From contig NZ_QCYJ01000103.1 of assembly GCF_003123685.1 (NCBI RefSeq), positions 806,001-870,000 on the forward strand: DNA of 64,000 nt. Reading direction: 5' to 3'. The position numbers were made by a program, and so were the translations under genes. Position 1 is the first letter of the stretch; every line of letters starts with the position of its first letter. Of the stretch, positions 32,090 to 40,212 are shown piece after piece. The stretch comes from Nocardia aurea (lineage in GTDB: Bacteria > Actinomycetota > Actinomycetes > Mycobacteriales > Mycobacteriaceae). Below the pieces are notes generated by a model. That model was not told where the DNA came from, searched no databases, and saw only the letters and a list, made by a program, of their open reading frames with translations.

Positions 32090-32830
32090 TTAGGCGGCGC
32101 CGGACAACATCCGCTGAGACTCGTTGCGAATGAAGTCGCGCACAGGATTTGCCTCGCGGAACCACTCGGAATACAGCCGGTACTTCGCGAACCTGCCGTG
32201 CAGGCGTCGTTCAAGCTGAATCCCGCCAGTTGGTATCACCAGCACAAGTTCCAACGGGTTCGGTCGAGTTGACTGGATGGCACGAAGCCTGGCCTTCGGG
32301 TCATGGCTAATCCCGATCTTCACCTCGCCCGCTGCCGCGTCGCGGATGAAGTACACGGGCCGCTCATCGATCCTGGAAGTGGACCGAGTCCAGGCGGGGG
32401 CGACGTCCTGGATTGAGCCGAGCAAATCCATAACAGCCAGTGAGCCCTGACGAATGCACTCCTGCTGAAACTCTCCAACGGCGCTGCGCACGGCCGGATC
32501 AGGGATGCTCGACAGCCTGCACCGCGTCAGTGCCTTGTACGCTCCGGCGGCGGTCAGGTACCAAGCAGGCAGCGATCCAGCGGGACCATCCGGCGCAAGA
32601 ACCAGCACCTTTTCATCGTCTTCGAGCCCGCGGATCATGTTCGAGGCGTCGCGATGGCCGAGCTGTCGAGCCAGCACCGACGCCTGGACCACGGAGGTGT
32701 CGCCGTCGCCGAAGAACTCCAAGGCCGCACCGTCGGGAGCGGAGAAGACCTGACTGGGCGAGGGTTTGAAGGCCATTTCGTTGCCGCGCTGCGGAAACGG
32801 GATGGCGGCGGGCGTGCTAGCCTCGGACAT
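32090..32830 (-). CDS. Phage antirepressor-like protein with GIY-YIG/T5orf172-type C-terminus
   Basis: A 246-residue protein. Residues 20-140 look like a BRO-N-type domain (ALEFFGDGDTSVVQASVLAR, HRDASNMIRGLEDDEK, WYLTAAGAYKALTR). Residues 158-235 contain VYFIRDAAAGEVKIGISHD, ARLRAIQSTRPNPLELV and ERRLHGRF, the pattern of T5orf172/Mug113 GIY-YIG-like domains. BRO-N proteins often act in phage regulation; the nuclease-like half may be degenerate. Two operator copies lie upstream (32903-32975), so it is probably under tight control. It ends in its own terminator. Confidence 0.72.
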   Translation of the reverse strand: MSEASTPAAIPFPQRGNEMAFKPSPSQVFSAPDGAALEFFGDGDTSVVQASVLARQLGHRDASNMIRGLEDDEKVLVLAPDGPAGSLPAWYLTAAGAYKALTRCRLSSIPDPAVRSAVGEFQQECIRQGSLAVMDLLGSIQDVAPAWTRSTSRIDERPVYFIRDAAAGEVKIGISHDPKARLRAIQSTRPNPLELVLVIPTGGIQLERRLHGRFAKYRLYSEWFREANPVRDFIRNESQRMLSGAA

Positions 32831-32902
32831 GCCGAACTCCTTCGGTTAGCGGCGCTACCCTGGCGTCTTAGCGGGACTGGGGTAGCGCCGAATCGAAAAC
32901 AA

Positions 32903-32975
32903 TCTCTGCAACCTCTAGTAGTTGCAGAGATGACAGTACACACCCCCGTGCGGGCATGCAACCTCTAGTAGTTGC
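32903..32975. promoter_or_regulatory. Two operator copies, 50 bp apart
   Basis: TGCAACCTCTAGTAGTTGC occurs exactly at 32907-32925 and 32957-32975. The first copy is embedded in a larger palindrome with ten-base arms TCTCTGCAAC (32903-32912) and GTTGCAGAGA (32921-32930). Spacing of 50 bp is close to five helical turns, allowing cooperative binding. They sit between the antirepressor start and the small HTH gene, so either product may bind. Confidence 0.65.
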
Positions 32976-32980
32976 GCCTG

Positions 32981-33217
32981 TTATTCCTCTCCTGCGCGAC
33001 CCGCGATTCGGTAGAGCAAGTTCCTGTGGACCTCGGCGGCCTTTGCTATCAGTCCGCGAGGTATTCCCGCAGCTAGCGCCTCCGCAACGGCATCCCCGCG
33101 CTCCTCTGCCGCGTCGCTGACCATCTTGTCGGCCTCGGCCTTCACCTGTCGCGACCGCTCGGATGTGGCCTGAACCCGCGCCAGCAGTTCCGCGGCTTTC
33201 TCCGGTGTCACATTCAC
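32981..33217 (-). CDS. Small helical DNA-binding-like protein
   Basis: A 78-residue protein: a long charged helix (EKAAELLARVQATSERSRQVKAEADKM is split by short turns) followed by VAEALAAGIPRGLIAKAAEVHRN, a likely helix-turn-helix (LIAKAAEVHRNLLYRI). It lies directly upstream of the operator pair and on the same strand as the antirepressor gene, so it is a candidate repressor of that module. Confidence 0.62.
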   Translation of the reverse strand: MNVTPEKAAELLARVQATSERSRQVKAEADKMVSDAAEERGDAVAEALAAGIPRGLIAKAAEVHRNLLYRIAGRAGEE

Positions 33218-33325
33218 GTCCCCATTCTCTCAGAGCCTCGCTGGCTGACGCCTCAACGCGCGCCTTGAGGTCACAGTACATCATAAACCGTCCGACACGA
33301 TGCAATCGACACTCAAGAGGTACCC

Positions 33326-33664
33326 ATGTCCTTCGACTCTCTCCGCGACGTCACCGCTGAAGCCCGCGGCACCCTCTATGCTCTCCTGCTCCCGCTCCAA
33401 GTCCTCGCCGTCGCATACGGTCTCGCCACTGACACGCAGGTCGCCTTGTGGGCACCCGTCGTCGCAGCCGTCCTCGGCTTCACTCTCGCGGGTGCCAATA
33501 GCGCCTCCACCTGGCGCACGTGGCTCTACAGCATTCTCGGCGTCACAGCCCCCGCGGCCGTCGCTGTCGGTTGGGCTACCGACTCCCAGGTTGGCGCGAT
33601 CGTCGCCGTTGTGACTACCGCCCTCGGTCTCGGTGTCGCCGCGGTGAAAACTCCGGTCCTGTGA
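33326..33664 (+). CDS. Holin candidate
   Basis: A 112-residue protein with a short polar N-terminus and about four hydrophobic helices (GTLYALLLPLQVLAVAYGLA, ALWAPVVAAVLGFTLAG, WLYSILGVTAPAAVAVGWA, AIVAVVTTALGLGVAAV). Size and topology match actinophage holins that open the membrane for endolysin. It is first in a forward operon and diverges from the HTH gene; the 108-base gap likely holds both promoters. GTGA overlap with the next membrane gene. Confidence 0.7.
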   Translation: MSFDSLRDVTAEARGTLYALLLPLQVLAVAYGLATDTQVALWAPVVAAVLGFTLAGANSASTWRTWLYSILGVTAPAAVAVGWATDSQVGAIVAVVTTALGLGVAAVKTPVL

Positions 33665-34122
33665 ACTCGGGGCTCAACAGCCCCGGCGCACTCACCTCAC
33701 TCGTACGCCTCCGGGTCAGGCTCATCTGGCCCGAAGTGGTCGCCATCCAAATCTGTGTCCTCATCGCCGCTTTGGCGCGCGGACTCGACTACCTGCTACC
33801 ACCGCACGCCGATGCACGCACTCTGTCGGTGATCGAGCAGGTGATGCCGGTGTGGTGGTGGGGGAGCCTGTTCATCCTCGGCGCACTGCTGGGTTTGGCG
33901 GGGTTGGCGGTCGACCGATATCCGGTCGCGTTCGCCGGGCATGCCATCCTCGTCGCCGTCTATGCGGGCTTCACGGTCGGTGCGCTCTGCGATGTGGCTA
34001 CGAGGTCGCCGATAGAGGGCTGGCGTACGCCCGCGGATTGGCTGCTGGTGTTCGTGGTGGTGCATTGGGGGTTCGCTGACGCTGCGATCGACGTGTGGAG
34101 GGAGCGGCGCCAACGTGAATGA
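33661..34122 (+). CDS. Membrane protein of lysis cassette
   Basis: A 153-residue protein, GTG start overlapping the holin stop. It has four hydrophobic segments (VVAIQICVLIAALA, VWWWGSLFILGALLGLAGLA, AGHAILVAVYAGFTVGALC, DWLLVFVVVHWGFADAAI). Two membrane proteins in a row are common in actinophage lysis modules, where one may be an accessory holin. Eight-base overlap with the next gene. Confidence 0.65.
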   Translation: MNSGLNSPGALTSLVRLRVRLIWPEVVAIQICVLIAALARGLDYLLPPHADARTLSVIEQVMPVWWWGSLFILGALLGLAGLAVDRYPVAFAGHAILVAVYAGFTVGALCDVATRSPIEGWRTPADWLLVFVVVHWGFADAAIDVWRERRQRE

Positions 34123-34513
34123 GATTGCACAATTTGCGCCTGAATGGCTGGTTGGGATTGTTGTTGTCGCGTTTGCCCTCAAATATGTGGGCCAGTTGCT
34201 TTCGGAGGCTTCCGAAACATGGTCGCGGCTTCTCGGCCCCCTTGGTCGTCGTTGGCGCGCGAATGGTTTACGTCGCCAGCAGGAGCGGGTTGAGGCGCGG
34301 GAGATCCGTCAAGCGGATTTCGCTGATGTGACCCGCCAGTTGGAATACATTTCGACCCAGTTGGAGCAGTGTCGTGCGGCTACGGAGTCCCGCGACGAGT
34401 TCATCGCCTATGACGCTCGCTGGCATCGTGACTTGAATTTGCAGGCGATCGAGGCGGGTTGTGATCTGCCCGCCTATATGACTTACCGCCAGTGGTTGGC
34501 GCAGTCGAACTAG
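34115..34513 (+). CDS. Membrane-anchored coiled-coil protein, lysis-associated
   Basis: A 132-residue protein with GTG start. One N-terminal membrane helix (WLVGIVVVAFALKYVGQLL, about 11-29) is followed by a charged coiled coil (RRQQERVEAREIRQADFADV, then TRQLEYISTQLEQCRAA). The architecture is reminiscent of spanin-like or holin-partner proteins of actinophages. Function inferred from position only. Confidence 0.6.
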   Translation: MNEIAQFAPEWLVGIVVVAFALKYVGQLLSEASETWSRLLGPLGRRWRANGLRRQQERVEAREIRQADFADVTRQLEYISTQLEQCRAATESRDEFIAYDARWHRDLNLQAIEAGCDLPAYMTYRQWLAQSN

Positions 34514-34559
34514 TCCCGATTTTTCGAGAAAACTTCACGCACGTTATTGGGGGTGACTA

Positions 34560-35213
34560 TTGACCGCCCCTAATCAGCCGACTCCTGATGGTTCACAAGA
34601 ACTGGGCGCGTTTCGGGCTTTGCAGTTGGCGACGGCAGAGGATGTCGAAACCTCGTTGAAGGCGGGCGCGAAGCTCTCGTACGGGACGGCTCAGAACACG
34701 GTCGGCACCGAGGTTCGCACACCGATCCAGGGCGCGTATACCGCTGCTGCCGCTGCTCAGGGCGCTGCCGATGCTGTCGTAGGTATCGCCGAGGCTGCCG
34801 CGAATGATGCGGCTGCTGCGGAGTCTACGGCGGCTTCGGCATCGGCCCGCGCCTCCTATTGGGAAGCCGAATTCGTGGTTGCTTCCGCAGCCGTCGTTTT
34901 GGGCGTGAACGAGTTGTTAATTGGTTTGTGTCAAAACGTTCCCGGTGGTTTGACGCGCACGATCACCGATATGCACGTGGCTCTCTTGTCGCAGCCGAAC
35001 GGTATGGCTTTCGAGCTGAAGAAATTCAATGCGACAGGCACATCATCGTCAGTTCTCGACACGTACACGCTCGCAGCGAATGTGACACGCGCGAATTGGC
35101 CTATCAGTTTCACGATGGCATCCCGCGAACGCATTTTCATCAATGTTACTTCGGTTACCGGCAGTGTCGCCCCGGTGGCGATGCAGGTTCTTCTATTTGG
35201 GGTGATGTCGTGA
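34560..35213 (+). CDS. Minor tail / fibre-associated protein
   Basis: A 217-residue protein with TTG start after TTGGGGGTG. Residues 1-60 form a short domain (ALQLATAEDVETSLKAGAKL), residues 60-105 an Ala-rich coiled coil, and the rest is a beta domain (ISFTMASRERIFINVTSVTG) likely exposed at the tip. It begins the fibre gene group after the lysis genes. GTGA overlap with the next gene. Confidence 0.6.
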   Translation: MTAPNQPTPDGSQELGAFRALQLATAEDVETSLKAGAKLSYGTAQNTVGTEVRTPIQGAYTAAAAAQGAADAVVGIAEAAANDAAAAESTAASASARASYWEAEFVVASAAVVLGVNELLIGLCQNVPGGLTRTITDMHVALLSQPNGMAFELKKFNATGTSSSVLDTYTLAANVTRANWPISFTMASRERIFINVTSVTGSVAPVAMQVLLFGVMS

Positions 35214-35542
35214 GGTATTTCGAGACCCGATATGGCGCTGGTGTCGGCATGGAAGAGGTCCGCCTCGCCGACTACCAGGAGCCATTGTGGGCAGCCGCTT
35301 TCGGGGTCGAAAGTTTGGATCTGCTGTTCGATCAGGAGATCCCAGCGCGCGCTATCCCGATATTCGATGCCGCTATCGACCGGTTCAACCATGACCCCGA
35401 GTCGTTGCGCCATCTTCTGGATCCCGCCGACCGCCGTGGCCTTTCCGGCAATCGCAGGGTCTTCGAGCAGATGCGCGCCACTCTCGCGGACCATGCCGAC
35501 GCCTCGATCAGCGGCCTGATCGATTCCGAACTGGGGGACTGA
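35210..35542 (+). CDS. Hypothetical phage protein, paralogue of next gene
   Basis: A 110-residue protein, GTG start. The segment AFGVESLDLLFDQEIPARAI aligns with AFDVASLDDLFDETPAVDAT in the next gene, and PIFDAAIDRF with PILQAAVDRM. The pair probably arose by tandem duplication. Predicted helical and acidic; possibly fibre assembly chaperones, by location only. Confidence 0.65.
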   Translation: MRYFETRYGAGVGMEEVRLADYQEPLWAAAFGVESLDLLFDQEIPARAIPIFDAAIDRFNHDPESLRHLLDPADRRGLSGNRRVFEQMRATLADHADASISGLIDSELGD

Positions 35543-35883
35543 TGAAGATCTTCTACCAGGTCAACAGCACTGGCACCTACGTGCAGACAACCCAGATGTC
35601 CAACAGCACGTATGACTGGGACCTGTTCTGCCACGCATTCGATGTGGCGTCACTGGACGACCTGTTCGATGAAACGCCCGCTGTTGACGCCACGCCGATC
35701 CTTCAGGCGGCGGTCGACCGGATGACCGCGAACAAGGCGGCCTGGCTCTCGCTGATGGACCCGGCGCTGTCCGCGTCTCAAAAGAACTTTTGGTACAACT
35801 ACAAAAAGACCAACGTTATCGGTGCCATGCGCTATTTCAGTGCAACCGAGGGTGGCACGATCACTGGCACCTATGACGCATGA
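35542..35883 (+). CDS. Hypothetical phage protein, paralogue of previous gene
   Basis: A 113-residue protein with TGATG overlap at its start and ATGA overlap at its end. Its core matches the upstream gene (see that entry), while the N-terminus (MKIFYQVNSTGTYVQTTQMS) and C-terminus (AMRYFSATEGGTITGTYDA) differ. Function unknown. Confidence 0.65.
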   Translation: MKIFYQVNSTGTYVQTTQMSNSTYDWDLFCHAFDVASLDDLFDETPAVDATPILQAAVDRMTANKAAWLSLMDPALSASQKNFWYNYKKTNVIGAMRYFSATEGGTITGTYDA

Positions 35884-37115
35884 GTTTCCTACTGCGCCGT
35901 AGTGTTCCGCGCGCATGGGCTGGTTGGCGCGACGATTTCAATACCTACCCGGTCGGCAACATTCAACGCCCGTGGGTGCATTTGGCCGATGGCACGGTAG
36001 CCCAGTTCAACTCCTCGGGCGAACTCCGATTACCTGCCAACTTTTTCAGCGGTAATGGCGGCGGCGAATCCTACGAGTTCCAGCCATTCACCCCGAATTG
36101 GGGCATGGAGTACGAAATTTGGTGGCCTGTCACGGGCGTCGCATCCCAGGGCTTCACCATGTATTTCACGGATTCGTGGGCGCGGATCGGTGGCGCTTTC
36201 GCGAACATGGTCGGCGTCCGCATGCTGCACGACGTGACCCGCGACTATCTCCAACTGTCGGAGTTCACTGACGGCTGGTCTGTCGCTCAACCCAATGGTG
36301 CATGGGATTCACCAGTCGTCTACAACGGCAACGACCTTCACGTGAAGATCTGGGTTGAAAACGATACGTGGGTTCGCATTTGGGTGAACGACATTTATGT
36401 CGGTTCGTCCATGATCACGCCCGCGTTCAAACTCGGACCGGACCGTCGCTGTTTGCGCACATTGAATACGTCGTTGGCGGATGTGTATATGCGGTGGATC
36501 GATCACTATGACCGTCCGCCGTCGGTGCCGAATATGTCGGTGTGGTCGTCGATTCTGTTCGACGATTTCAACCGCGCAGATGGTGCTGTCGGCAGCCCTT
36601 GGACCCAGTTGGGAACGAACGCGGGCATCGTCAGCAACTCCTGGTCGACCACGGGCACGACGGACGGTTCTCGCGGCCTGCTCTGGAACACGACCCTGAC
36701 CGGCGGGAAAGTCCGGGTAGAGGCGACGGTTGGCGGCAATCTGGCCCCGCACGCTACAGCGGCCTCCTCGCTGATCGTCTGCTCCAACAGTGCGGGCACG
36801 CAAGGACTCTGCGCCAACATCTATTCGGGTTCTGTCTACATTTCCCGCTTTTCGACCGCGATCAGCGGCACGCCCACAATGACCGACTTTCAAGCCTTGA
36901 CGAGCGGCGTCTCTATCGCGTCGGGGGACAAGCTCGCGTTCTGTGTCTACAACGGGTTCACGTTTCTGGAAAAGAACGGGACTCCGATCATTTATGCCGG
37001 GAACGCACACGGCACCGTTCCGGCATCCAACACGTATGCGGGTTTGAGGGTTGGTCGCACGAGCGGCAACAACTCGAATAGCTGGAATGACGTGCGCATT
37101 TACTCCGGCATCTGA
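35880..37115 (+). CDS. Tail fibre / receptor-binding candidate with two lectin-like domains
   Basis: A 411-residue protein built of two similar jelly-roll halves. Residues 15-215 start DDFNTYPVGNIQRPWVHLAD and contain the strand VKIWVENDTWVRIWVNDIYV. Residues 228-411 start DDFNRADGAVGSPWTQLG and contain DKLAFCVYNGFTFLEKNGT. The DDFNR/DDFNT openings are typical of concanavalin/laminin-like carbohydrate-binding domains in phage tails. It is a leading candidate for host-surface recognition. Confidence 0.75.
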   Translation: MSFLLRRSVPRAWAGWRDDFNTYPVGNIQRPWVHLADGTVAQFNSSGELRLPANFFSGNGGGESYEFQPFTPNWGMEYEIWWPVTGVASQGFTMYFTDSWARIGGAFANMVGVRMLHDVTRDYLQLSEFTDGWSVAQPNGAWDSPVVYNGNDLHVKIWVENDTWVRIWVNDIYVGSSMITPAFKLGPDRRCLRTLNTSLADVYMRWIDHYDRPPSVPNMSVWSSILFDDFNRADGAVGSPWTQLGTNAGIVSNSWSTTGTTDGSRGLLWNTTLTGGKVRVEATVGGNLAPHATAASSLIVCSNSAGTQGLCANIYSGSVYISRFSTAISGTPTMTDFQALTSGVSIASGDKLAFCVYNGFTFLEKNGTPIIYAGNAHGTVPASNTYAGLRVGRTSGNNSNSWNDVRIYSGI

Positions 37116-37130
37116 CGCCAGGGGGTTCCT

Positions 37131-37439
37131 ATGGCTATCGGTCATGAACCGATCACCGACACTCTGATCCTGGTTGACGGCCAGGATTTCATTCACGACA
37201 TTTTCCCACCTTCGGGTGAGGAAATCCCGGCTGCGACGACAGCGGATCTCAAATTCTATGACCCGTCCGGTGATGTTTCGGCTACTTGGTCGGCGTCGGT
37301 TTCCTCGGCGGCTGTCACTTGGAATGTGTCTTCGGCGTTGGCCGACACTATCGCTATCCCCTCCAGCTTCCGCATTTACGTCCATTACTCGGATGGCGCG
37401 GATTTCTGTTGGTTTCAGGGCCAGGTCACTCGGCCTTAA
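37131..37439 (+). CDS. Small beta-sandwich tail protein (LtfC/Gp6-like)
   Basis: A 102-residue protein. Its pattern DTLILVDGQDFIHDIFPPSG and FRIYVHYSDGADFCWFQGQV resembles the small Ig-like tail proteins described as LtfC/Gp6-type beta sandwiches in actinophages. It is placed among fibre genes. Family assignment is from memory of the pattern, so moderate. Confidence 0.6.
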   Translation: MAIGHEPITDTLILVDGQDFIHDIFPPSGEEIPAATTADLKFYDPSGDVSATWSASVSSAAVTWNVSSALADTIAIPSSFRIYVHYSDGADFCWFQGQVTRP

Positions 37440-37451
37440 AGGAGAATCGCA

Positions 37452-37805
37452 ATGGCAATTGCAACAGATGCGGCGCGGCAAACTCTGGCCGACGCATACA
37501 AAGGCTTGAATGGCGGCTCGACGATTTATGTCAGCCTGCACACGGCCGATCCGGGCACCACGGGCACTTCGGAGGCGACTGGCGGTTCGTACGCGCGCGT
37601 TCAGGGCACCTGGACGTCGGGCACTACGGGCACACTGTCGATGGCCGAGCTGACCTTCAATGCGGCGGCGGGGACTTACACCCACGTCGGCACCTGGTCG
37701 TCCAGCTCCTCGGGCACCTTCCGCGACAAGTGCGCCCTGAGCCCCAATATCACCCTTTCTGCCGCTGGCACGATCAAGGTGACCCCCAGCTTCACCCAGA
37801 GCTGA
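37452..37805 (+). CDS. Tail fibre protein, small
   Basis: A 117-residue protein with AAGGAGA before ATG. The block STIYVSLHTADPGTTGTSEA followed by GGSYARVQG is a hallmark of a common phage tail/fibre family (SLHTADPG...YxR). It is Thr/Ser-rich and beta-structured. It probably decorates the fibre encoded next door. Confidence 0.72.
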   Translation: MAIATDAARQTLADAYKGLNGGSTIYVSLHTADPGTTGTSEATGGSYARVQGTWTSGTTGTLSMAELTFNAAAGTYTHVGTWSSSSSGTFRDKCALSPNITLSAAGTIKVTPSFTQS

Positions 37806-37807
37806 CG

Positions 37808-39331
37808 ATGGTCGCGCTCCCACAGCGGCAGTCCACGACTGCGACGCGGCCGGCGCGCACCACGGTCACCATTCCGCGGCGTTTCCTGTACTCACCGCCT
37901 CCTGTAGCTCACTGGTCGGGCACGGGCACTCTGTCGGCGACGGCGGTTCCTCGCGCGCTGGCACAGTTCACCGGCTCTGGTGGGTTGTCGGCCGCTGGCA
38001 CGGCTATCGCTTCGGCAGGGTTCACGGGTTCCGGCCTGTTGCAGGCGTTCGTCGGTGATCCGCAAGCAAGCGCGGCACTCACTGGCGTCGGCACCCTCTC
38101 GGCGACTGCAGTAGCGACGGCGACAGCGGCATTCACCGGCTCCGGTAGCCTCACGGCCTCCGCAGCTGGTGTCGCGACTGCTGGATTCACGAGCACGGGA
38201 ACTGTTTCGGCGGTCGGTGCTGGCGCGGCTACAGCTGGGTTCAGCGGCTCGGGCCTGATTGCGGCTACCGGTTCGCCCTCGGTCAGTGCGGCATTCACGG
38301 GTGCTGGCACATTGTCGGCTGCGGGTGTGCAGGCTGTATCGGTTCCGTTCAGTGGTTCGGGCACGTTGTCTGCGACGGCTGTTGCGGTGGCTACGGCCGG
38401 GTTCACGTCCAGCGGTTCACTGGCTGCGGCTGGTTCTCCGCAAGCCAATGCGGCTTTCAGCGGTACGGGCACGTTGACGACGTTCACGAACTCCGCGGGC
38501 GCAGGCTTCACCAACCAAGGCAACCTCGCTGCGGTCGGTGCTGCTGGCGCTACGGCGCCGTTTACAAGCGCGGGCACGCTATCTGCTGTCGGTTCACCTC
38601 GGGTCACTCCGGGCTTCACGTCCACGGGCACTCTGTCGGCTACAGCGGTCGCTATCGCCACGGCAGGGTTCACGAGCGCTGGCACGCTGGCGGCTCCTGC
38701 TTCACCGCAGGCGACAGCCGGATTCACCAACCAGGGCAACTTGGCGGGTTCCGGTGCCGCTGGGGCTACGGCTCCGTTCACGGCCTCGGGTGCGCTCAGT
38801 GCGACGGGTTCGCCTCGTGCGACTGGCTCGTTCACTGGTTCGGGCACGATTTCCGCGTCCGCTGCTGGTGTCGGCACGCCCGATTTCGGCGGTACGGGAA
38901 CGCTTTCAGCGACGGGCAGCACTACGACGTTGTCGCCGATGGGCATGGACAAGTCCGGGACGATGGCGATCGGCTCCGACCAGACGGCCACGGTCACGGG
39001 TTGGACGGCACGGTCGGGTTACGGCTCGACGGTCATTACTTCCAACGCTCTCGTTGCGGATGGTGGCGCAGCGGTCACGGTGCAGTGCAAGCTCACCTTG
39101 TCGGCGTCGTGGTTCTCTGGGACGGCGTTGACGGTCAGGGTGATGAAGAACGGGTCGCAGATCGCTTCGAACACGATCGGTTTCGGTTCGACTTCGGTGA
39201 CGTTCTCGCCGATCTCGGCGACGCTCACCAACGGCGACGCCTTGACGGTGCAGTTCACGAGCCCGTTCGGCGCTTCGGGAACGATCAACGCGGGGTCTAC
39301 GAGTACGTACCTGTATTACGACCTCGCCTGA
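37808..39331 (+). CDS. Repetitive tail fibre
   Basis: A 507-residue protein, last gene of the late operon. After a basic N-terminus (1-35), residues 36 to about 375 comprise 19 repeats of about 18 residues with consensus FTGSGTLSATAVxxATAG, likely a beta-solenoid or trimeric fibre shaft. Residues 385-507 are a distinct C-terminal domain (MGMDKSGTMAIGSDQTATVT, FTSPFGASGTINAGSTSTYL), probably the receptor-contacting tip. ATG 37808 is chosen because the upstream open frame overlaps other genes. Confidence 0.8.
   Translation: MVALPQRQSTTATRPARTTVTIPRRFLYSPPPVAHWSGTGTLSATAVPRALAQFTGSGGLSAAGTAIASAGFTGSGLLQAFVGDPQASAALTGVGTLSATAVATATAAFTGSGSLTASAAGVATAGFTSTGTVSAVGAGAATAGFSGSGLIAATGSPSVSAAFTGAGTLSAAGVQAVSVPFSGSGTLSATAVAVATAGFTSSGSLAAAGSPQANAAFSGTGTLTTFTNSAGAGFTNQGNLAAVGAAGATAPFTSAGTLSAVGSPRVTPGFTSTGTLSATAVAIATAGFTSAGTLAAPASPQATAGFTNQGNLAGSGAAGATAPFTASGALSATGSPRATGSFTGSGTISASAAGVGTPDFGGTGTLSATGSTTTLSPMGMDKSGTMAIGSDQTATVTGWTARSGYGSTVITSNALVADGGAAVTVQCKLTLSASWFSGTALTVRVMKNGSQIASNTIGFGSTSVTFSPISATLTNGDALTVQFTSPFGASGTINAGSTSTYLYYDLA
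37913..38930 (+). repeat. 19 imperfect repeats of about 54 bp inside the tail fibre
   Basis: Units begin with an F/W/L-[TSG]-x-x-G core (FTGSGTLSA, FTNQGNLAA, FSGTGTLTT) and are mostly 18 codons; one has 17 and one has 19. Codon choice varies between units, which limits exact recombination. Confidence 0.85.
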
Positions 39332-39347
39332 CACAACTCAATACGAC

Positions 39348-39389
39348 TCGGCCCTCTCGGTCCTTCACGGGATCGAGGGGGCCGATTTT
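39348..39389 (+). terminator. Strong intrinsic terminator of the late operon
   Basis: TCGGCCCTCTCG (39348-39359) pairs with CGAGGGGGCCGA (39374-39385), with one wobble, a 14-base loop and TTTT directly after. It lies 17 bases after the fibre stop. Confidence 0.88.
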
Positions 39390-39552
39390 GTCGTGTCCGG
39401 GAAGGGTTCGCGAAGGGTTTCGGGAACGGTTCGGAACGGCGTCGAGACGGCGTTCGGACGCCGTTCGGACGGACTCAGTGTCCGCCCCTTTTGGACTCAA
39501 AGTCCGGGGGAGTGGGCGCAGATTCGGGCGCGCGAGATCATCGAAATCGGGG

Positions 39553-39595
39553 TTATCAGCAGGGTTATGCACAGGTTGTCCACAAGTAGTCCACA
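39553..39595 (+). promoter_or_regulatory. Four phased DnaA-box-like sites
   Basis: TTATCAGCA (39553), TTATGCACA (39565), TTGTCCACA (39576) and TAGTCCACA (39587) lie on the same strand, 12, 11 and 11 bases apart. The third exactly matches the actinobacterial DnaA box TTGTCCACA and the fourth differs at one base. One-turn phasing places them on the same DNA face. Confidence 0.5.
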
Positions 39596-40170
39596 GGTCA
39601 GCTGATCTGGCCTTTTTCCGCTAGATAGCGGGAATAAGACATTGCAAGAGCCCAGGTCACGTTTCCCGCGCGCGGATATAGATCGCGCGCGCGGTTCCTT
39701 ATAGGTAGTTAAGTACTTAAGGGGCGTGGCCGTCAGGTGGTGGTCGTCCAACACCGCTAGCGCGCTGCTCCACCTGAGCCGAAACGACTGTCTCGCATCT
39801 TCTCGCCTTCGGCCTCGGAGAGAACGTCACCTCTTCGTGGAATCAAGCGGTCTTCATCGCACTCGCGTTCCCGCCGCGCAAAAAGAATCACATCGGAGCA
39901 TGTTTTTGTGCGGCGGCGAAACTTGACCACGCTGGAACGAGACGTCACGTGGTTCTTTCGATGGTGACCAACTGACCGCGCGCGAGGAGGTCGACGGGCG
40001 GCCCGCTCTGGCCTCCGAAGCCGTTTTGAAGCCGTCGAGCACGAAAATCGCCACGCATCGCCGCTAGAGCCGCTGAAATTGCCAGGGGGTACCTCGGGGT
40101 AGGGCGAGGGGGCAAACGCAGCCCTGCGCGCTCGCAGTCAGGCAGGAATCGGTATCGCCGCTCGGAGCTT

Positions 40171-40206
40171 GCATTGCATCGCAAGGTTGACGTGATGATG
40201 TAATCT
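40171..40206 (+). promoter_or_regulatory. Putative leaderless promoter, copy of that at 324
   Basis: GCATTGC at 40171-40177, CGTGATGATGTAATCT at 40191-40206 and the ATG at 40213 have the same spacing as the promoter before the RNA ligase gene. TAATCT is the likely -10. Confidence 0.5.
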
Positions 40207-40212
40207 TGAGAT

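Larger units (their letters stand above)
39390..40212. other. Noncoding regulatory/possible replication interval of about 820 bp
   Basis: No convincing gene; short frames exist on both strands but lack ribosome sites. It includes DnaA-box-like sites (39553-39595), an alternating CG inverted repeat with arms CCGCGCGCG and CGCGCGCGG around GATATAGATCG (39666-39694), a perfect 12-bp palindrome TTAAGTACTTAA (39709-39720) and the duplicated promoter at 40171. AT-rich patches sit beside very GC-rich ones. Confidence 0.55.

Noticed and set aside
39393..39948. Short frames on both strands in the noncoding gap after the tail fibre
   Set aside because: They overlap DnaA-like sites and palindromes, lack ribosome sites and do not resemble known proteins. 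The reverse frame 39757-39948 is the best of them but still weak.
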